From contig CAISEP010000014.1 of assembly GCA_903884425.1 (NCBI GenBank), positions 124,001 to 188,000 on the forward strand: a stretch of 64,000 nt of DNA, written 5' to 3'. A program made the translations under genes and the position numbers. Below the pieces are notes generated by a model that was not told where the DNA came from, ran no database searches, and worked only from the letters and a program-made list of their open reading frames with translations. The DNA comes from an uncultured Caulobacterales bacterium. GTDB lineage: Bacteria > Pseudomonadota > Alphaproteobacteria > Caulobacterales > Caulobacteraceae. Shown here piece after piece: positions 55,629-64,000 of this stretch (positions within the stretch are counted from its first letter, which is position 1; every line of letters starts with the position of its first letter).

Positions 55629-58600
55629 CCGGCCCGGCCTATGCGGAGCTGGCCGTGGCCACGCCCTATTCCTTCCTGCGGGGCGCCTCCCACGCCCATG
55701 AACTGGTGGAGCGGGCGAAGGACCTGGGCTTTTCCGCCCTGGCGGTGACCGACCGCAACACCCTGGCCGGGGTGGTCCGCGCCCATGTGGCGGCCAAGAC
55801 CTGCGGGCTGAAACTGGTGATCGGTGCCCGGCTGGCCTTCGAGGACGGGGCCCCGGACCTTTTGGCCTATGCCCAGGACCGGGCCGCCTATGGCCGCCTG
55901 TCCCGGCTGATCACCCGCGGGTCCATGCGCGACGACGCCCAGAAGGGGGAGTGTCGGCTGGTGTTCGACGATCTGGCGGAGGAGCTGGGCCCCGACGGCG
56001 GCGGCCTGCTGTTCGCCCTGATGGCCCCGCCGCGGCCGGACGACGGCCTGGCCCCGTGGCTCGACCGGCTGGCGGGCCTGGCCCCCGGCCGCTGCTGGCT
56101 GGCGGCGACCCAGGACTTCGGCCCCGCGGACGCCCGGCGGCTGGACCGGCTGGCGGAACTTGCGGCGCGGACGGGGGCGCCCCTGCTGGCGGTGAACGAC
56201 GTGGTGATCCACGACGCCGACCGCCGCCCGCTGCAGGACGTGATGAGCTGCATCCGCGAGCATGTGACCCTGGCCGAGGCGGGGCCGCGTCTGCTGGCCA
56301 ACGGGGAGCGGCGGCTGAAGTCCCCCGCCGAGATGGCCCGCCTGTTCCGCGACCATCCCGCGGCGCTGGCCGAGACCCTGCGCCTGGCGGACCTGTGCCG
56401 CTTCAGCCTGGACGAGCTGACCTACACCTATCCGGACGAGCCCGTGCCCGCCGGCGTCACCCCCCAGGCGCATCTGGAGGCCCTGACGTGGGAGGGCGCA
56501 AGATGGCGGTATCCCCATGGAATCCCGGAGAAAGTCGCCTCCATCCTCAGGTCGGAGTTCGAGCTGATCGCCCAGAAGGGCTATGCCCGCTACTTCCTCA
56601 CCGTGCATGACGTGGTGCGCTTCGCCCGGTCCCGGGGGATCCTGTGCCAGGGGCGGGGTTCGGCGGCCAACAGCGCGGTCTGCTACTGCCTGGGCGTCAC
56701 GGCGGTGGACCCCACCGAGCATGACCTGCTGTTCGCCCGGTTCATCTCCGCCGAGCGGGACGAGCCCCCGGACATCGACGTGGACTTCGAGCACGAGCGC
56801 CGGGAGGAGGTGATCCAGTACATCTACAACCGCTATGGCCGTCACCGGGCGGCCATCTGCGCCACGGTGATCCATTACCGGCCGCGCAGCGCCATCCGGG
56901 AGACCGGCAAGGTCTTCGGCCTGTCGGAGGACGTGACCGGGGCCCTGGCCGGCATGGTCTGGGGCGGCCTGGGGGAGGCCCCGCCGGACGACCACATCCG
57001 TCAGTCCGGGCTGGACCCGCAAAACCCCCTGATCGCCCAGGCGGTGGGCATGGCCCGGGAGCTTCTGGGCTTTCCCCGACACCTGTCGCAGCATGTGGGG
57101 GGCTTTGTCCTGACCCAGGGGCGGCTGGACGAGACGGTGCCCGTGGTCAATGCCGCCATGCCCGACCGGACCTTCATCGAATGGGACAAGGACGACATAG
57201 ATGCGCTGGGCCTGATGAAGGTCGACGTGCTGGCGCTGGGCATGCTGAGCTGCATCCGCCGGGCCTTCGCCCTCCTGGGTCTCGCCGACCTGGCGGACGT
57301 GCCGCAGGACGATCCGGCGGTCTATGACATGCTCTGCGAGGCGGATTCCGTGGGCGTGTTCCAGGTGGAGAGCCGGGCGCAGATGAACATGCTGCCGAGG
57401 CTCCGCCCCCGGACCTTCTATGACCTGGTGATCGAGGTGGCCATCGTCCGCCCCGGCCCCATCCAGGGGGACATGGTGCATCCCTATCTGCGCCGCCGCC
57501 AGGGGCTGGAGACGGCGGAGCTGCCGGGCCCCGCCGGGGGCGATCCGGACGAGCTGCGCAAGGTGCTGGGCAAGACCCTGGGGGTGCCCCTGTTCCAGGA
57601 GCAGGCCATGCAGATCGCCATCACCGCCGCGGGCTTCACCCCTGCCCAGGCCGACGGCCTGCGCCGGGCCATGGCCACCTTCCGCAATGTGGGGACCATC
57701 GAACGCTACCGGGCCCTGCTGGTGGAGGGGATGACCGTCCGGGGATACGCGCGGGACTTCGCCGAGCGCTGCTTCAAGCAGATCGAGGGCTTCGGCTCCT
57801 ACGGCTTTCCGGAGAGCCACGCCGCCAGCTTCGCCAAGCTGGTCTATGTGTCCTCCTGGCTGAAGCGGCACCACCCGGCGGCCTTCTGCTGCGCCCTGCT
57901 GAACTCCCAGCCCATGGGCTTCTACGCCCCCGCCCAACTGGTCCGCGACGCCCGGGAACACGGGGTGGAGGTGCGGCCCATCGATGTGGAGGAGAGCCTG
58001 TGGGACAGCACCCTGGAGCCGGGGGGCGACGGTGCCGGTCCGGCGGAGCCGGGGGAGGACATGGCCCGGCCGGCGCTCCGTCTGGGCCTGCGCATGGTCG
58101 ACGGCGCGTCGGAGGTCTGGGTCGACCGGCTGGTCGCGGGGCGGGCGGCGGCGGGGGGGCGGTTCGGCGACTTCGACCGGTTCGTGCGGTTCAGCGGCCT
58201 GACCCCGGCCCAGATGCTGCGCCTGGCCGATGCGGACGCCTTGCGCGGGATCGGCCTCGACCGCCGGGCGGCGCTGTGGCGGATCAAGGGGCTGGAGGCC
58301 GGGCCGCCGGCCCCGCTGCTGGCCGCGCTGCCGGAGGCGGAGGCCTTGCCCGACCTGCCGCGGATGGCGGTGTCGGAGCATGTGGTGGCCGACTACCAGA
58401 GCCATCGCCTGTCCCTGCGCGCGCACCCCATGTCCTTCCTGCGCCGGGGGTTCGACGGGGCCGTGGTGAAGCCCTGCGAGGTCCTGAAGACCTTGCCCGA
58501 CCGGCGTCCCGTGTCCACTGCGGGGGTGGTGCTGGTCCGCCAGCGCCCCGGCGGGGGCAAGGTCTGCTTCATCACCCTGGAGGACGAGACCGGCGTCGCC

Positions 58601-58900
58601 AATCTGGTGGTGATGCCGGAGGTGTTCGCCAAATACCGCAAGGTGATCATGAGCGCCCGGCTGATGCGGGTGGAGGGGCGGATCCAGCGCTCCCCCGAAG
58701 GCCTCGTGCATGTGCTCTGCCACCGGCTGGCGGACGAGAGCCCGCGGCTTGTCGCCCTGTCGGAGCCGACCCTGTTCGACCGGGGGGAGGCCCTGGCCCG
58801 GGGAGACGAGGTGAGGCCGGGCGCGCGGCCCGTGGCATCCCCGCGCCACGGCCATCCGCGCAATGTCCGGGTGCTGCCGAAGTCCCGGGACTTTCACTAG
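55625..58900 (+). CDS. dnaE2: Error-prone DNA polymerase DnaE2 (ImuC)
   Basis: DnaE2 is the C-family polymerase that performs damage-induced translesion synthesis with ImuA and ImuB. The 1091-residue protein starts YAELAVATPYSFLRGASHAHELV, the PHP region of DnaE2, and has the catalytic PDIDVDFEHERREEVIQYIYNRYG near residue 382. Later parts are IVRPGPIQGDMVHPYLRRR and the OB region FITLEDETGVANLVVMP. The GTG start overlaps imuB. The stop overlaps hfaB through a shared CTAG. Confidence 0.97.
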   Translation: MTGPAYAELAVATPYSFLRGASHAHELVERAKDLGFSALAVTDRNTLAGVVRAHVAAKTCGLKLVIGARLAFEDGAPDLLAYAQDRAAYGRLSRLITRGSMRDDAQKGECRLVFDDLAEELGPDGGGLLFALMAPPRPDDGLAPWLDRLAGLAPGRCWLAATQDFGPADARRLDRLAELAARTGAPLLAVNDVVIHDADRRPLQDVMSCIREHVTLAEAGPRLLANGERRLKSPAEMARLFRDHPAALAETLRLADLCRFSLDELTYTYPDEPVPAGVTPQAHLEALTWEGARWRYPHGIPEKVASILRSEFELIAQKGYARYFLTVHDVVRFARSRGILCQGRGSAANSAVCYCLGVTAVDPTEHDLLFARFISAERDEPPDIDVDFEHERREEVIQYIYNRYGRHRAAICATVIHYRPRSAIRETGKVFGLSEDVTGALAGMVWGGLGEAPPDDHIRQSGLDPQNPLIAQAVGMARELLGFPRHLSQHVGGFVLTQGRLDETVPVVNAAMPDRTFIEWDKDDIDALGLMKVDVLALGMLSCIRRAFALLGLADLADVPQDDPAVYDMLCEADSVGVFQVESRAQMNMLPRLRPRTFYDLVIEVAIVRPGPIQGDMVHPYLRRRQGLETAELPGPAGGDPDELRKVLGKTLGVPLFQEQAMQIAITAAGFTPAQADGLRRAMATFRNVGTIERYRALLVEGMTVRGYARDFAERCFKQIEGFGSYGFPESHAASFAKLVYVSSWLKRHHPAAFCCALLNSQPMGFYAPAQLVRDAREHGVEVRPIDVEESLWDSTLEPGGDGAGPAEPGEDMARPALRLGLRMVDGASEVWVDRLVAGRAAAGGRFGDFDRFVRFSGLTPAQMLRLADADALRGIGLDRRAALWRIKGLEAGPPAPLLAALPEAEALPDLPRMAVSEHVVADYQSHRLSLRAHPMSFLRRGFDGAVVKPCEVLKTLPDRRPVSTAGVVLVRQRPGGGKVCFITLEDETGVANLVVMPEVFAKYRKVIMSARLMRVEGRIQRSPEGLVHVLCHRLADESPRLVALSEPTLFDRGEALARGDEVRPGARPVASPRHGHPRNVRVLPKSRDFH

Positions 58901-59790
58901 GACCCCAGGGGGTCGAGGGCCGATGGCAGGCAGGTCTTCGGGTCCTTCAGGCCGTAGAGGCCGGAGACGAATTCGAACACCCCCCGCTCGATCAGGGCGC
59001 GGACCGCCAGATGCGCCGGCTCCGCCCCGCTGGCACCCCCCGACAGGTCGAGGATGTTGCCGTTGAAGAAGTCGAACACCCCCAGGCTGATCTGCCGCCC
59101 GACCACCTGCTTCTGATAGGAGACCAGCTTCACCACCTCCTGGGAGCGGGTGTCCACCAGCCGCAGATCGACGGCCACGTTCATCACATAGGTGGTGGCC
59201 TGCAGGCTGCCCTTGGGATTGAGCGGGTTCACCGCTCCGCCCGTGCCGTCGAGGCCGCCGGAGCGGAGGTTGGCATTGAGCTCCGTGACCCCGCCGACCA
59301 GATAATACTGAGAGCCCGCGATCTGCCCGACGGCCACGTGGCGGTGGTTTTCCGCGTCCTTGCCCGCCTGGTCCGGCGTGTCGGACAGGAGCTTGCCGCC
59401 CGCATAGCGCAGCTCGATCTCCGGCACGGCGGTGTCGTAGCGCTCCACCAGCCGCTCCCCGGCCTTGGCGAAGGCGGTCATGGCGAACAGGGAGGCCCCC
59501 TGGGTCAGCTGGGTGCCGGTGACCTGGTCGCTCTTGCCCGTCATGTCGGCGATGCGGCCCACCGCGATCCGGGGCGGGGTGATCCCGTTCTGCCGGGCAT
59601 AGGCGGCGAGGCAGGTCAGGGCCGGGGAATAGGGCGTGTCGTTGCGGGTCACCGGCGCGTGGCCCATGGGCGCCGCATAGAGGCCGGTGCTCCGCTGAAA
59701 GCCCGTCGCCGCGCAGCCGGGAAGGGTGAGGAGCCCTGCCGCGACCAGGGCCGTGGCGACGTGGCGTCCGTGTGGAAGGGAAGGGCGCAT
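58897..59790 (-). CDS. hfaB: HfaB, CsgG-like holdfast-anchor secretion lipoprotein
   Basis: HfaB is the CsgG-like outer-membrane component needed to attach the holdfast adhesin to the cell. The 297-residue protein has a lipoprotein signal ending LPGC (Cys26), IAVGRIADMTGKSDQVTGTQLTQGASLFAMTAFAKAGERLVERYDT, and VDLRLVDTRSQEVVKLVSYQKQVVGRQISLGVF, typical of the CsgG/HfaB group. It starts eight bases after hfaA on the same strand. Confidence 0.9.
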   Translation of the reverse strand: MRPSLPHGRHVATALVAAGLLTLPGCAATGFQRSTGLYAAPMGHAPVTRNDTPYSPALTCLAAYARQNGITPPRIAVGRIADMTGKSDQVTGTQLTQGASLFAMTAFAKAGERLVERYDTAVPEIELRYAGGKLLSDTPDQAGKDAENHRHVAVGQIAGSQYYLVGGVTELNANLRSGGLDGTGGAVNPLNPKGSLQATTYVMNVAVDLRLVDTRSQEVVKLVSYQKQVVGRQISLGVFDFFNGNILDLSGGASGAEPAHLAVRALIERGVFEFVSGLYGLKDPKTCLPSALDPLGS

Positions 59791-59798
59791 GACAGGGC

Positions 59799-60269
59799 CT
59801 ATCGGCTGGAGACGGTGGCGGTGCTGGCCGCCGTCACCGTGCCGGAATTGGTCTGGGTCACCGTGGCGATGACCGTGTTTCCGGTCCCGGTCACCTGGAT
59901 CTGGTTGAGATTGCCGTAGGCATAGGCCGCGCCTCCGGCTCCCCCTCCGGCTCCCGCACCGGACAGATAGGTCTGGGCCCCGGCGGCTGCGGCGCCGAAC
60001 CTGTCCGCCACGGTGGTCACGCCCGACTGGACGATTTCTCCGTTGCTGACGATCCGGTTGCCGTTGGCGTCCCGGGTGGAGGGAACGTAGGGCTGGGTGA
60101 CGGTGGCGGCCGCCCCGTTGTAGCCGCCGGTCAGCCAGCCGGGGGCCGTGGCGACCGACTGGGCGGCGGCGGGGGTGCCCGCGGCGGCGAGCCACAGGGC
60201 CGCAAGAAGCTCCGGGCATGCGCGACAACGCCCTGCGAGGCGCGCGATCTGGCGAGAGTTCAGCGACAT
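59799..60269 (-). CDS. hfaA: HfaA-like holdfast attachment protein
   Basis: HfaA is a cell-surface protein that helps anchor the holdfast. The 156-residue precursor has a signal (LLAALWLAAAGTPAAAQS), then GGYNGAAATVTQPYVP and DANGNRIVSNGEI, a Gly/Ala-rich linker, and a final module AYAYGN...VTQTNSGTVTA at residues about 116-150. That module matches those repeated in the product of the upstream gene. AGGAGCGTTCC precedes ATG 60269. It is the gene before hfaB. Confidence 0.85.
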   Translation of the reverse strand: MSLNSRQIARLAGRCRACPELLAALWLAAAGTPAAAQSVATAPGWLTGGYNGAAATVTQPYVPSTRDANGNRIVSNGEIVQSGVTTVADRFGAAAAGAQTYLSGAGAGGGAGGAAYAYGNLNQIQVTGTGNTVIATVTQTNSGTVTAASTATVSSR

Positions 60270-60299
60270 GGAACGCTCCTTCTGCGGGATGGGGACGGG

Positions 60300-61139
60300 C
60301 TATTTCGACCGGGGCGCGGTGGAGGCCTGGGTGGTGGCATAGTTGCCGACGGCGAGGGGGGCGATGACCACGGCCCCCCCGACCCCGGTGAGGGTGCCGT
60401 TGTAGGTGGCGGTGACGACGGCGGCATTGGTCTGGGTGGCGGAGGGGCTGTCCGAGGGGCTCTGGCCCGCCGTGGACATGGCCAGGATGGCGAAGTTGCC
60501 ATAGGCGGACGGGCGGATGGTCAGGCCGCCGGTATCGTTGGTGTAGTTGGAATTGTCGTTGACCGCCGACCGGTTGGCGGCGGTGGTGGACTGGGACAGG
60601 ACCAGGCTGCCGAAGGCAAGGGACCCGTCATAGGAGTTGCCGAAGGCGCTGGGTGTGTCGCTGATCGGGGCTGCGGTGTTGTCCACCTCGAGATTGTTCA
60701 CCACGCTGACCGTGGCGTTGCCGGACAGGGTCTGGGTCAGGGCGACCCCGGTCTGCAGGTCGCTGCGCCCGGCCTTGTTGCCGAAGGCCGAGGCCGCCAC
60801 GGTTACTCCGACCTGGGCCCCATCCACCACCAGCGCCGCGGCCCCGGCAGGGGCCAGGATCCGGCTGGACACATTGGCGCTGTCGTCCTGGCTGAAGACC
60901 ACCGGGCCGGGCAGCCCGGACGGGGAGGGTCCGGTGTCGAGGAGATTGCCGATGGCCGTGGGCGACACCGACACGGTGCCGCTTGCGTCCGTGATCACGG
61001 CCACGGCGGTGGCATAGACGTAGCGCCCGTTGGACTGGATGATCCCTCCGCCCGGGGGAAGGGTCTGCGCCGGGCACCGGAGGGCCCCGGTCAGACCCCA
61101 CAGGCACAGACTGCCGAAGACCACGGTCCTGAGAGACAT
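60300..61139 (-). CDS. Secreted GN-repeat protein upstream of hfaA, HfaD-like candidate
   Basis: The 279-residue precursor has a Sec signal (MSLRTVVFGSLCLWGLTGALRCPAQT). Five units are marked by xAxGN: TAIGN (61-65), SAFGN (117-121), SAFGN (164-168), SAYGN (211-215) and LAVGN (262-266), spaced 47-56 residues. Each unit also has a xQ...N...V stretch (Gln84, 136, 183, 236). This resembles curli-type strand-loop repeats. In Caulobacter hfaD follows hfaB, but here dnaE2 sits there, so this gene may be a relocated hfaD or a distinct adhesin. AGGAG and the leader match those of hfaA, 30 bases downstream. Confidence 0.7.
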   Translation of the reverse strand: MSLRTVVFGSLCLWGLTGALRCPAQTLPPGGGIIQSNGRYVYATAVAVITDASGTVSVSPTAIGNLLDTGPSPSGLPGPVVFSQDDSANVSSRILAPAGAAALVVDGAQVGVTVAASAFGNKAGRSDLQTGVALTQTLSGNATVSVVNNLEVDNTAAPISDTPSAFGNSYDGSLAFGSLVLSQSTTAANRSAVNDNSNYTNDTGGLTIRPSAYGNFAILAMSTAGQSPSDSPSATQTNAAVVTATYNGTLTGVGGAVVIAPLAVGNYATTQASTAPRSK

Positions 61140-61430
61140 GGGACGCTCCTGAGCAGGATGATGCCTGCCAGGAATGTTTTGCAAAATGAGGGGCTTGTTC
61201 GGATGACTTTGGTCAATTTCCGAAAGTCGCGACGATTTGGCGCACCTTCTTCGGTTTCAAATGACTTTCGGTGAAATCTACTCAAGATGGTTTGAGGACA
61301 GCGGGGGAAATCGCCCATTCGACGCGCCTTGGTGCGAATGTCAGGCAATCCGCCAGAGGGCCCGAAGGCCAGGTCCCGTTCCGGCACGAACCAGAACGGG
61401 ACAATCGCGGTCAGGGGTCAGGGTCGGGGA
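61140..61430. promoter_or_regulatory. Promoter region of the holdfast operon
   Basis: A 291-base gene-free stretch, AT-richer at about 61170-61290, that should contain the promoter for the leftward repeat-protein, hfaA and hfaB genes. ATGACTTT occurs twice directly (61203 and 61261). A 9-bp inverted repeat is listed separately. No RNA gene or terminator for the aldo/keto reductase is evident. Confidence 0.45.
61220..61271. repeat. 9-bp inverted repeat in the holdfast-operon promoter region
   Basis: CCGAAAGTC (61220-61228) is the exact inverse of GACTTTCGG (61263-61271), with 34 bases between. It lies 80-130 bases upstream of the repeat-protein gene start. It may be a paired operator for a dimeric regulator; the protein is unknown. 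Confidence 0.5.
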
Positions 61431-62468
61431 TCAGGCCTTGGTGAAGGGCTTCGGCAGGCGGGTCGCGCCCTGGAATTCCGTCATCCAGCCCGGATATTCC
61501 GGCGGCAGGGCGCTGACCCTGTCCAGCTCCGCCATGTCCTCAGCGGTGAGCCGGAGATCGGCCGCCGCCAGATTGTCCGTGAGCTGGGCCTCGGTCCGGG
61601 CCCCCATGATCACCGTGGTCACCCAGGGCTTGGCCAGCAGCCAGGCCAGGGCCACCCGGGCGACGGAGGTGTCGTGCCGTGCGGCCACGCCCCGCATCAC
61701 GTCCACGCAGGCCCAGGCCCGGTCGCGGTTCACCGGCGGGAAGTCGAAGCTGGCCCGCCGGGCCTCCTCCGGACCGTTGGAGCCGGGGCCGAACTTGCCC
61801 GACAGCAGGCCGCCGGCCAGGGGCGACCAGACCATCAGCCCGAGCTTCTGGTCATTCAGCAGGGGCACCACGTCCCGTTCCAGGTCGCGCCCGGCAATGG
61901 TGTAGTAGGCCTGCAGGCTCTCGAACCGGGCGAGGTTGCGGTGCTCCGCATGGCCCAGCGCCTTCATGATCTTCCAGGCCTGCCAGTTGGACACGCCCAC
62001 ATAGCGGACCAGCCCCTGGCGGACGAGGTCGTCCAGGGCGCGCACCGTCTCCTCCACCGGGGTGACGCTGTCATTGGCGTGGATCTGGTAGAGGTCGATG
62101 TGATCCAGCTGCAGGCGCTCCAGGCTGCGCTGGACGCCGTCCATGATGTGGGCCCGGCTGGCCCCCACGTCGTTGGGCCCGGTGCCCATGGCCCCGTAGA
62201 CCTTGGTGGCGATGACCACGTCCGAACGCTTGATGGCGAGGTTCTTCAGGGCCTGACCCAGGATCCGCTCGGACAGGCCCTCCGAATAGACGTCGGCCGT
62301 ATCGATGAAGTTGACCCCGTGGTCGAGGCTGGTGCGGATCAGCGCCTCCGCGGCCGTCTGGTCCTGGGCCCCGATGGCGGCCCACCGGCTGGTGCCGCCG
62401 AAGGTCATGGTGCCCAGGCAGAGCTCGGAAACGAATAGGCCGGTGCGGCCAAGCTGGTTATAGCGCAT
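61431..62468 (-). CDS. Aldo/keto reductase
   Basis: The 345-residue NADPH-dependent oxidoreductase starts MRYNQLGRTGLFVSELCLGTMTFGG. The catalytic tetrad is visible in FIDTADVYSEG (Asp, Tyr), VIATKVYG (Lys) and LYQIHAND (His). The cofactor-site segment is VIMGARTEAQL. AGGAG lies seven bases before ATG 62468. It is divergent from rlmJ (90 bases). Confidence 0.95.
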   Translation of the reverse strand: MRYNQLGRTGLFVSELCLGTMTFGGTSRWAAIGAQDQTAAEALIRTSLDHGVNFIDTADVYSEGLSERILGQALKNLAIKRSDVVIATKVYGAMGTGPNDVGASRAHIMDGVQRSLERLQLDHIDLYQIHANDSVTPVEETVRALDDLVRQGLVRYVGVSNWQAWKIMKALGHAEHRNLARFESLQAYYTIAGRDLERDVVPLLNDQKLGLMVWSPLAGGLLSGKFGPGSNGPEEARRASFDFPPVNRDRAWACVDVMRGVAARHDTSVARVALAWLLAKPWVTTVIMGARTEAQLTDNLAAADLRLTAEDMAELDRVSALPPEYPGWMTEFQGATRLPKPFTKA

Positions 62469-62558
62469 CGTGAAGCTCCTGGTTCGGCGTCTGGGTTCCC
62501 TGATGAGGGGTAGATCGCGTTGCGCACGGGCGGTTGCAAGGGCGGCGAGGCGCACGAC

Positions 62559-63404
62559 ATGAACTACCGGCACGCATATCACGCGGGCAATTTCGCCGAC
62601 CTGCTGAAGCATGCCCTGCTGCTGGGTCTGCTGGCGGCCCTGCGGACCCGCGGACGGCCGCTCCGGGTGGTCGACACCCATGCCGGGGCCGGTCTCTATG
62701 ACCTGACGGATACGCCGACCCTGAAGTCGGGAGAGGCGGCGGCCGGCATCCTGCGGCTGGCCGAAGCGGGGGATGGGGGCGACGCGCAGCTTGGGGCGCT
62801 TCTCGTGGCCGTGCGGGGCCTGAATGCGGGTGACTTACGCCTCTATCCCGGCTCTCCCGTGCTGACGGCCCGGGCGCTCGGGCCATCCGACGGTCTGATC
62901 GCCTGCGAGCTGCGCGGGGAGGAGGCCGATCTGCTGCGTTCCGCCCTGGATCGCCAGGTCCCGCGGCCGGGTCCCGCCGTGCGGGTCCGGACCGTGGACG
63001 GGTTCGGCTATGCCGCAACCCTGTCGCCGGACCCGGCGGTCACCACCCTTGTCCTGATCGACCCCCCCTACGAGGCGGGCGACGACTATGACCGGGTGGT
63101 GGAGACCGTAGGCCGTATCCTGGCCCGCGACCCGCAGACGGTGGTAGCCGTCTGGGCACCCATAAAGGACCTGGAGACCCTCGACTTCCTGCTGCGCCGC
63201 CTGGAGGTCCTCCCCGAGGCCCGGGGCTATGTGGCGCAGCTTCGCCTGCGGCCCCTGGCCAATCCCATGCGGATGAACGGCTGCGCCATGATCGTGCTGG
63301 GGGCGGACGAGACGGCCGGGGCCGCCCGGTCGACCGCGGAACACCTGGCGCAGCTGTGCGGCGAGGCGGGGGCGAAGGCGGTGGTGCATCCCCTCGGCGG
63401 GTGA
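62559..63404 (+). CDS. rlmJ: 23S rRNA (adenine-2030-N6)-methyltransferase RlmJ
   Basis: RlmJ methylates A2030 of 23S rRNA. The 281-residue protein begins MNYRHAYHAGNFADLLKH, the conserved N terminus. It carries VVDTHAGAGLYDL for SAM binding, LVLIDPPYEAGDDY (motif IV type DPPY) and the late NPMRMNGCAMIVL. ATG 62559 follows AGGCGCACGAC. Length matches the family. Confidence 0.94.
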   Translation: MNYRHAYHAGNFADLLKHALLLGLLAALRTRGRPLRVVDTHAGAGLYDLTDTPTLKSGEAAAGILRLAEAGDGGDAQLGALLVAVRGLNAGDLRLYPGSPVLTARALGPSDGLIACELRGEEADLLRSALDRQVPRPGPAVRVRTVDGFGYAATLSPDPAVTTLVLIDPPYEAGDDYDRVVETVGRILARDPQTVVAVWAPIKDLETLDFLLRRLEVLPEARGYVAQLRLRPLANPMRMNGCAMIVLGADETAGAARSTAEHLAQLCGEAGAKAVVHPLGG

Positions 63405-63518
63405 CGAAATCCGGTGCGCGGCCGTCGCGACCGTGTTATGCTGCGCTGCACAATAACCGCGCCGTCCGTGCCGGTTTCCTGAGTGTTCCCGCGCCTTCCA
63501 GCCACTGAAGAGGTGAAC

Positions 63519-63800
63519 ATGATGCCCCCGTCCCAGGTCCCGCCTCCCGAACGCCTGATCCACCTCGGTCTGGGGCTGGCCTCGCCCCTCTGGCCGGCCT
63601 TCTATGCCGCCACTGCCGCGGGCCTGGCGCTGTGGAGCGTCGGGGCCATGGTCCGGGCCGCCGGGGCGTCCGCCCCCGCCACGTCCCCGACGGTGATCCC
63701 GACCGTGGCAAAGCCCGTTGCCACGACCCGTCCGGCCCGCAAGCGGCCGTCCCGGGCCCGGGCGGCGGCGGCGCCGGCCAAGGGATCGCCCGGCGTCTGA
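63519..63800 (+). CDS. Small membrane-associated hypothetical protein
   Basis: I do not recognise this 93-residue protein. After PPPERLIHLGLGLASPLWPAFY there is a hydrophobic region (about residues 12-45) that may form one helix, then a Pro/Ala/Arg-rich basic tail (ARKRPSRARAAAA) that is probably disordered and could bind DNA or acidic polymer. GAGGTGAAC precedes ATG 63519, which is followed by a second ATG. Confidence 0.55.
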   Translation: MMPPSQVPPPERLIHLGLGLASPLWPAFYAATAAGLALWSVGAMVRAAGASAPATSPTVIPTVAKPVATTRPARKRPSRARAAAAPAKGSPGV

Positions 63801-63905
63801 CGCTCAAACAGGGGGCTCTGCGCCCTTGCTGCGCCCTGCGGCCCTGTTAAGGATAGGGGGCGCAGGGGCTCTCCGGGGGGATCCCGCGCCGTCGGGAGGG
63901 GACCC

Positions 63906-64000
63906 ATGGCGAGGACGCTGGCGGATATCCACAATATCCGGCTGTCGATCGAGCGGATCGGCAACATCTCCGACGACGTGATCCATCTGGGCCCCGTGCG
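63906..64000 (+). CDS. 5' end of a gene truncated by the window edge, possibly DUF4112-like
   Basis: A frame starts at ATG 63906 after GGGAGGGGACCC and runs out of the window after about 31 codons. The start (MARTLADIHNIRL, then IGNISDDVIHLGP) vaguely resembles DUF4112 membrane proteins, but too little is present to decide. Confidence 0.4.
   Translation, partial: MARTLADIHNIRLSIERIGNISDDVIHLGPV

Noticed and set aside
53264-58900. imuA-imuB-dnaE2 as part of a defence island
   Set aside because: It is the standard SOS mutagenesis cassette of alphaproteobacteria, with a LexA box and normal neighbours.

Overview
The window is high-GC DNA (about 70% by eye) with dense genes, ATGA/GTGA start-stop overlaps and many GTG starts. 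Gene content points to an alphaproteobacterium of the order Caulobacterales (Caulobacter, Phenylobacterium or Brevundimonas type). The evidence is the flagellar set fliX / flgI-cheL-flbY, the holdfast-anchor genes hfaA and hfaB, a DipM-like envelope factor between pcm and a DUF815 ATPase in the tat-serS-surE-pcm neighbourhood, a one-cysteine DksA, and alphaproteobacterial LexA boxes of the form GAAC-N7-GAAC. I saw no rRNA, tRNA, CRISPR array, insertion sequence or prophage, so this reads as ordinary chromosome.

Layout: 1-4.3 kb holds an FkbH-type HAD/acyltransferase protein, a divergent peroxiredoxin-like/2OG-oxygenase fusion, an AT-rich gap and three tiny genes. 4.4-14.6 kb is protein export and envelope housekeeping: tatABC, serS, surE, pcm, dipM, a DUF815 ATPase, yajC-secD-secF. 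14.6-25.9 kb has a Mth938-domain protein, a PuuD-N-like membrane protein, an NDUFAF6-like protein, trmFO, three membrane proteins of which two are clear tandem paralogues, LexA-controlled uvrA and an orphan ParA. 25.9-29.8 kb is the flagellar block with a sigma-54 promoter and paired 11-bp sites, then dksA and a LOG-family gene. 29.9-36.0 kb has a lipoprotein-Atm1-gloA operon, a TRIC-type channel and a PQQ/haem-c alcohol dehydrogenase.

36.1-44.6 kb is a leftward five-gene surface-glycan locus: two paralogous large membrane proteins of unknown family, GtrA, a polyprenyl-phosphate-sugar-synthase-like GT2, and a 1146-residue protein joining a GH18-like domain, a NodB deacetylase domain and a processive GT2. 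44.7-53.2 kb is catabolic: permease plus Rieske oxygenase, a serine hydrolase with a small Cys-rich partner, two SDRs, an acyl-CoA ligase with a nitronate-monooxygenase-like gene, and a REP-like inverted repeat. 53.2-58.9 kb is the SOS mutagenesis cassette imuA-imuB-dnaE2. 58.9-61.1 kb is the holdfast-anchor operon (repeat protein, hfaA, hfaB). The end has an aldo/keto reductase, rlmJ, a small membrane protein and a truncated gene.

Best candidates for something new are the glycan locus, the GN/Q repeat module shared by HfaA and the protein encoded upstream of it next to a CsgG-like HfaB, and the FkbH / peroxiredoxin-2OG pair at the left edge.
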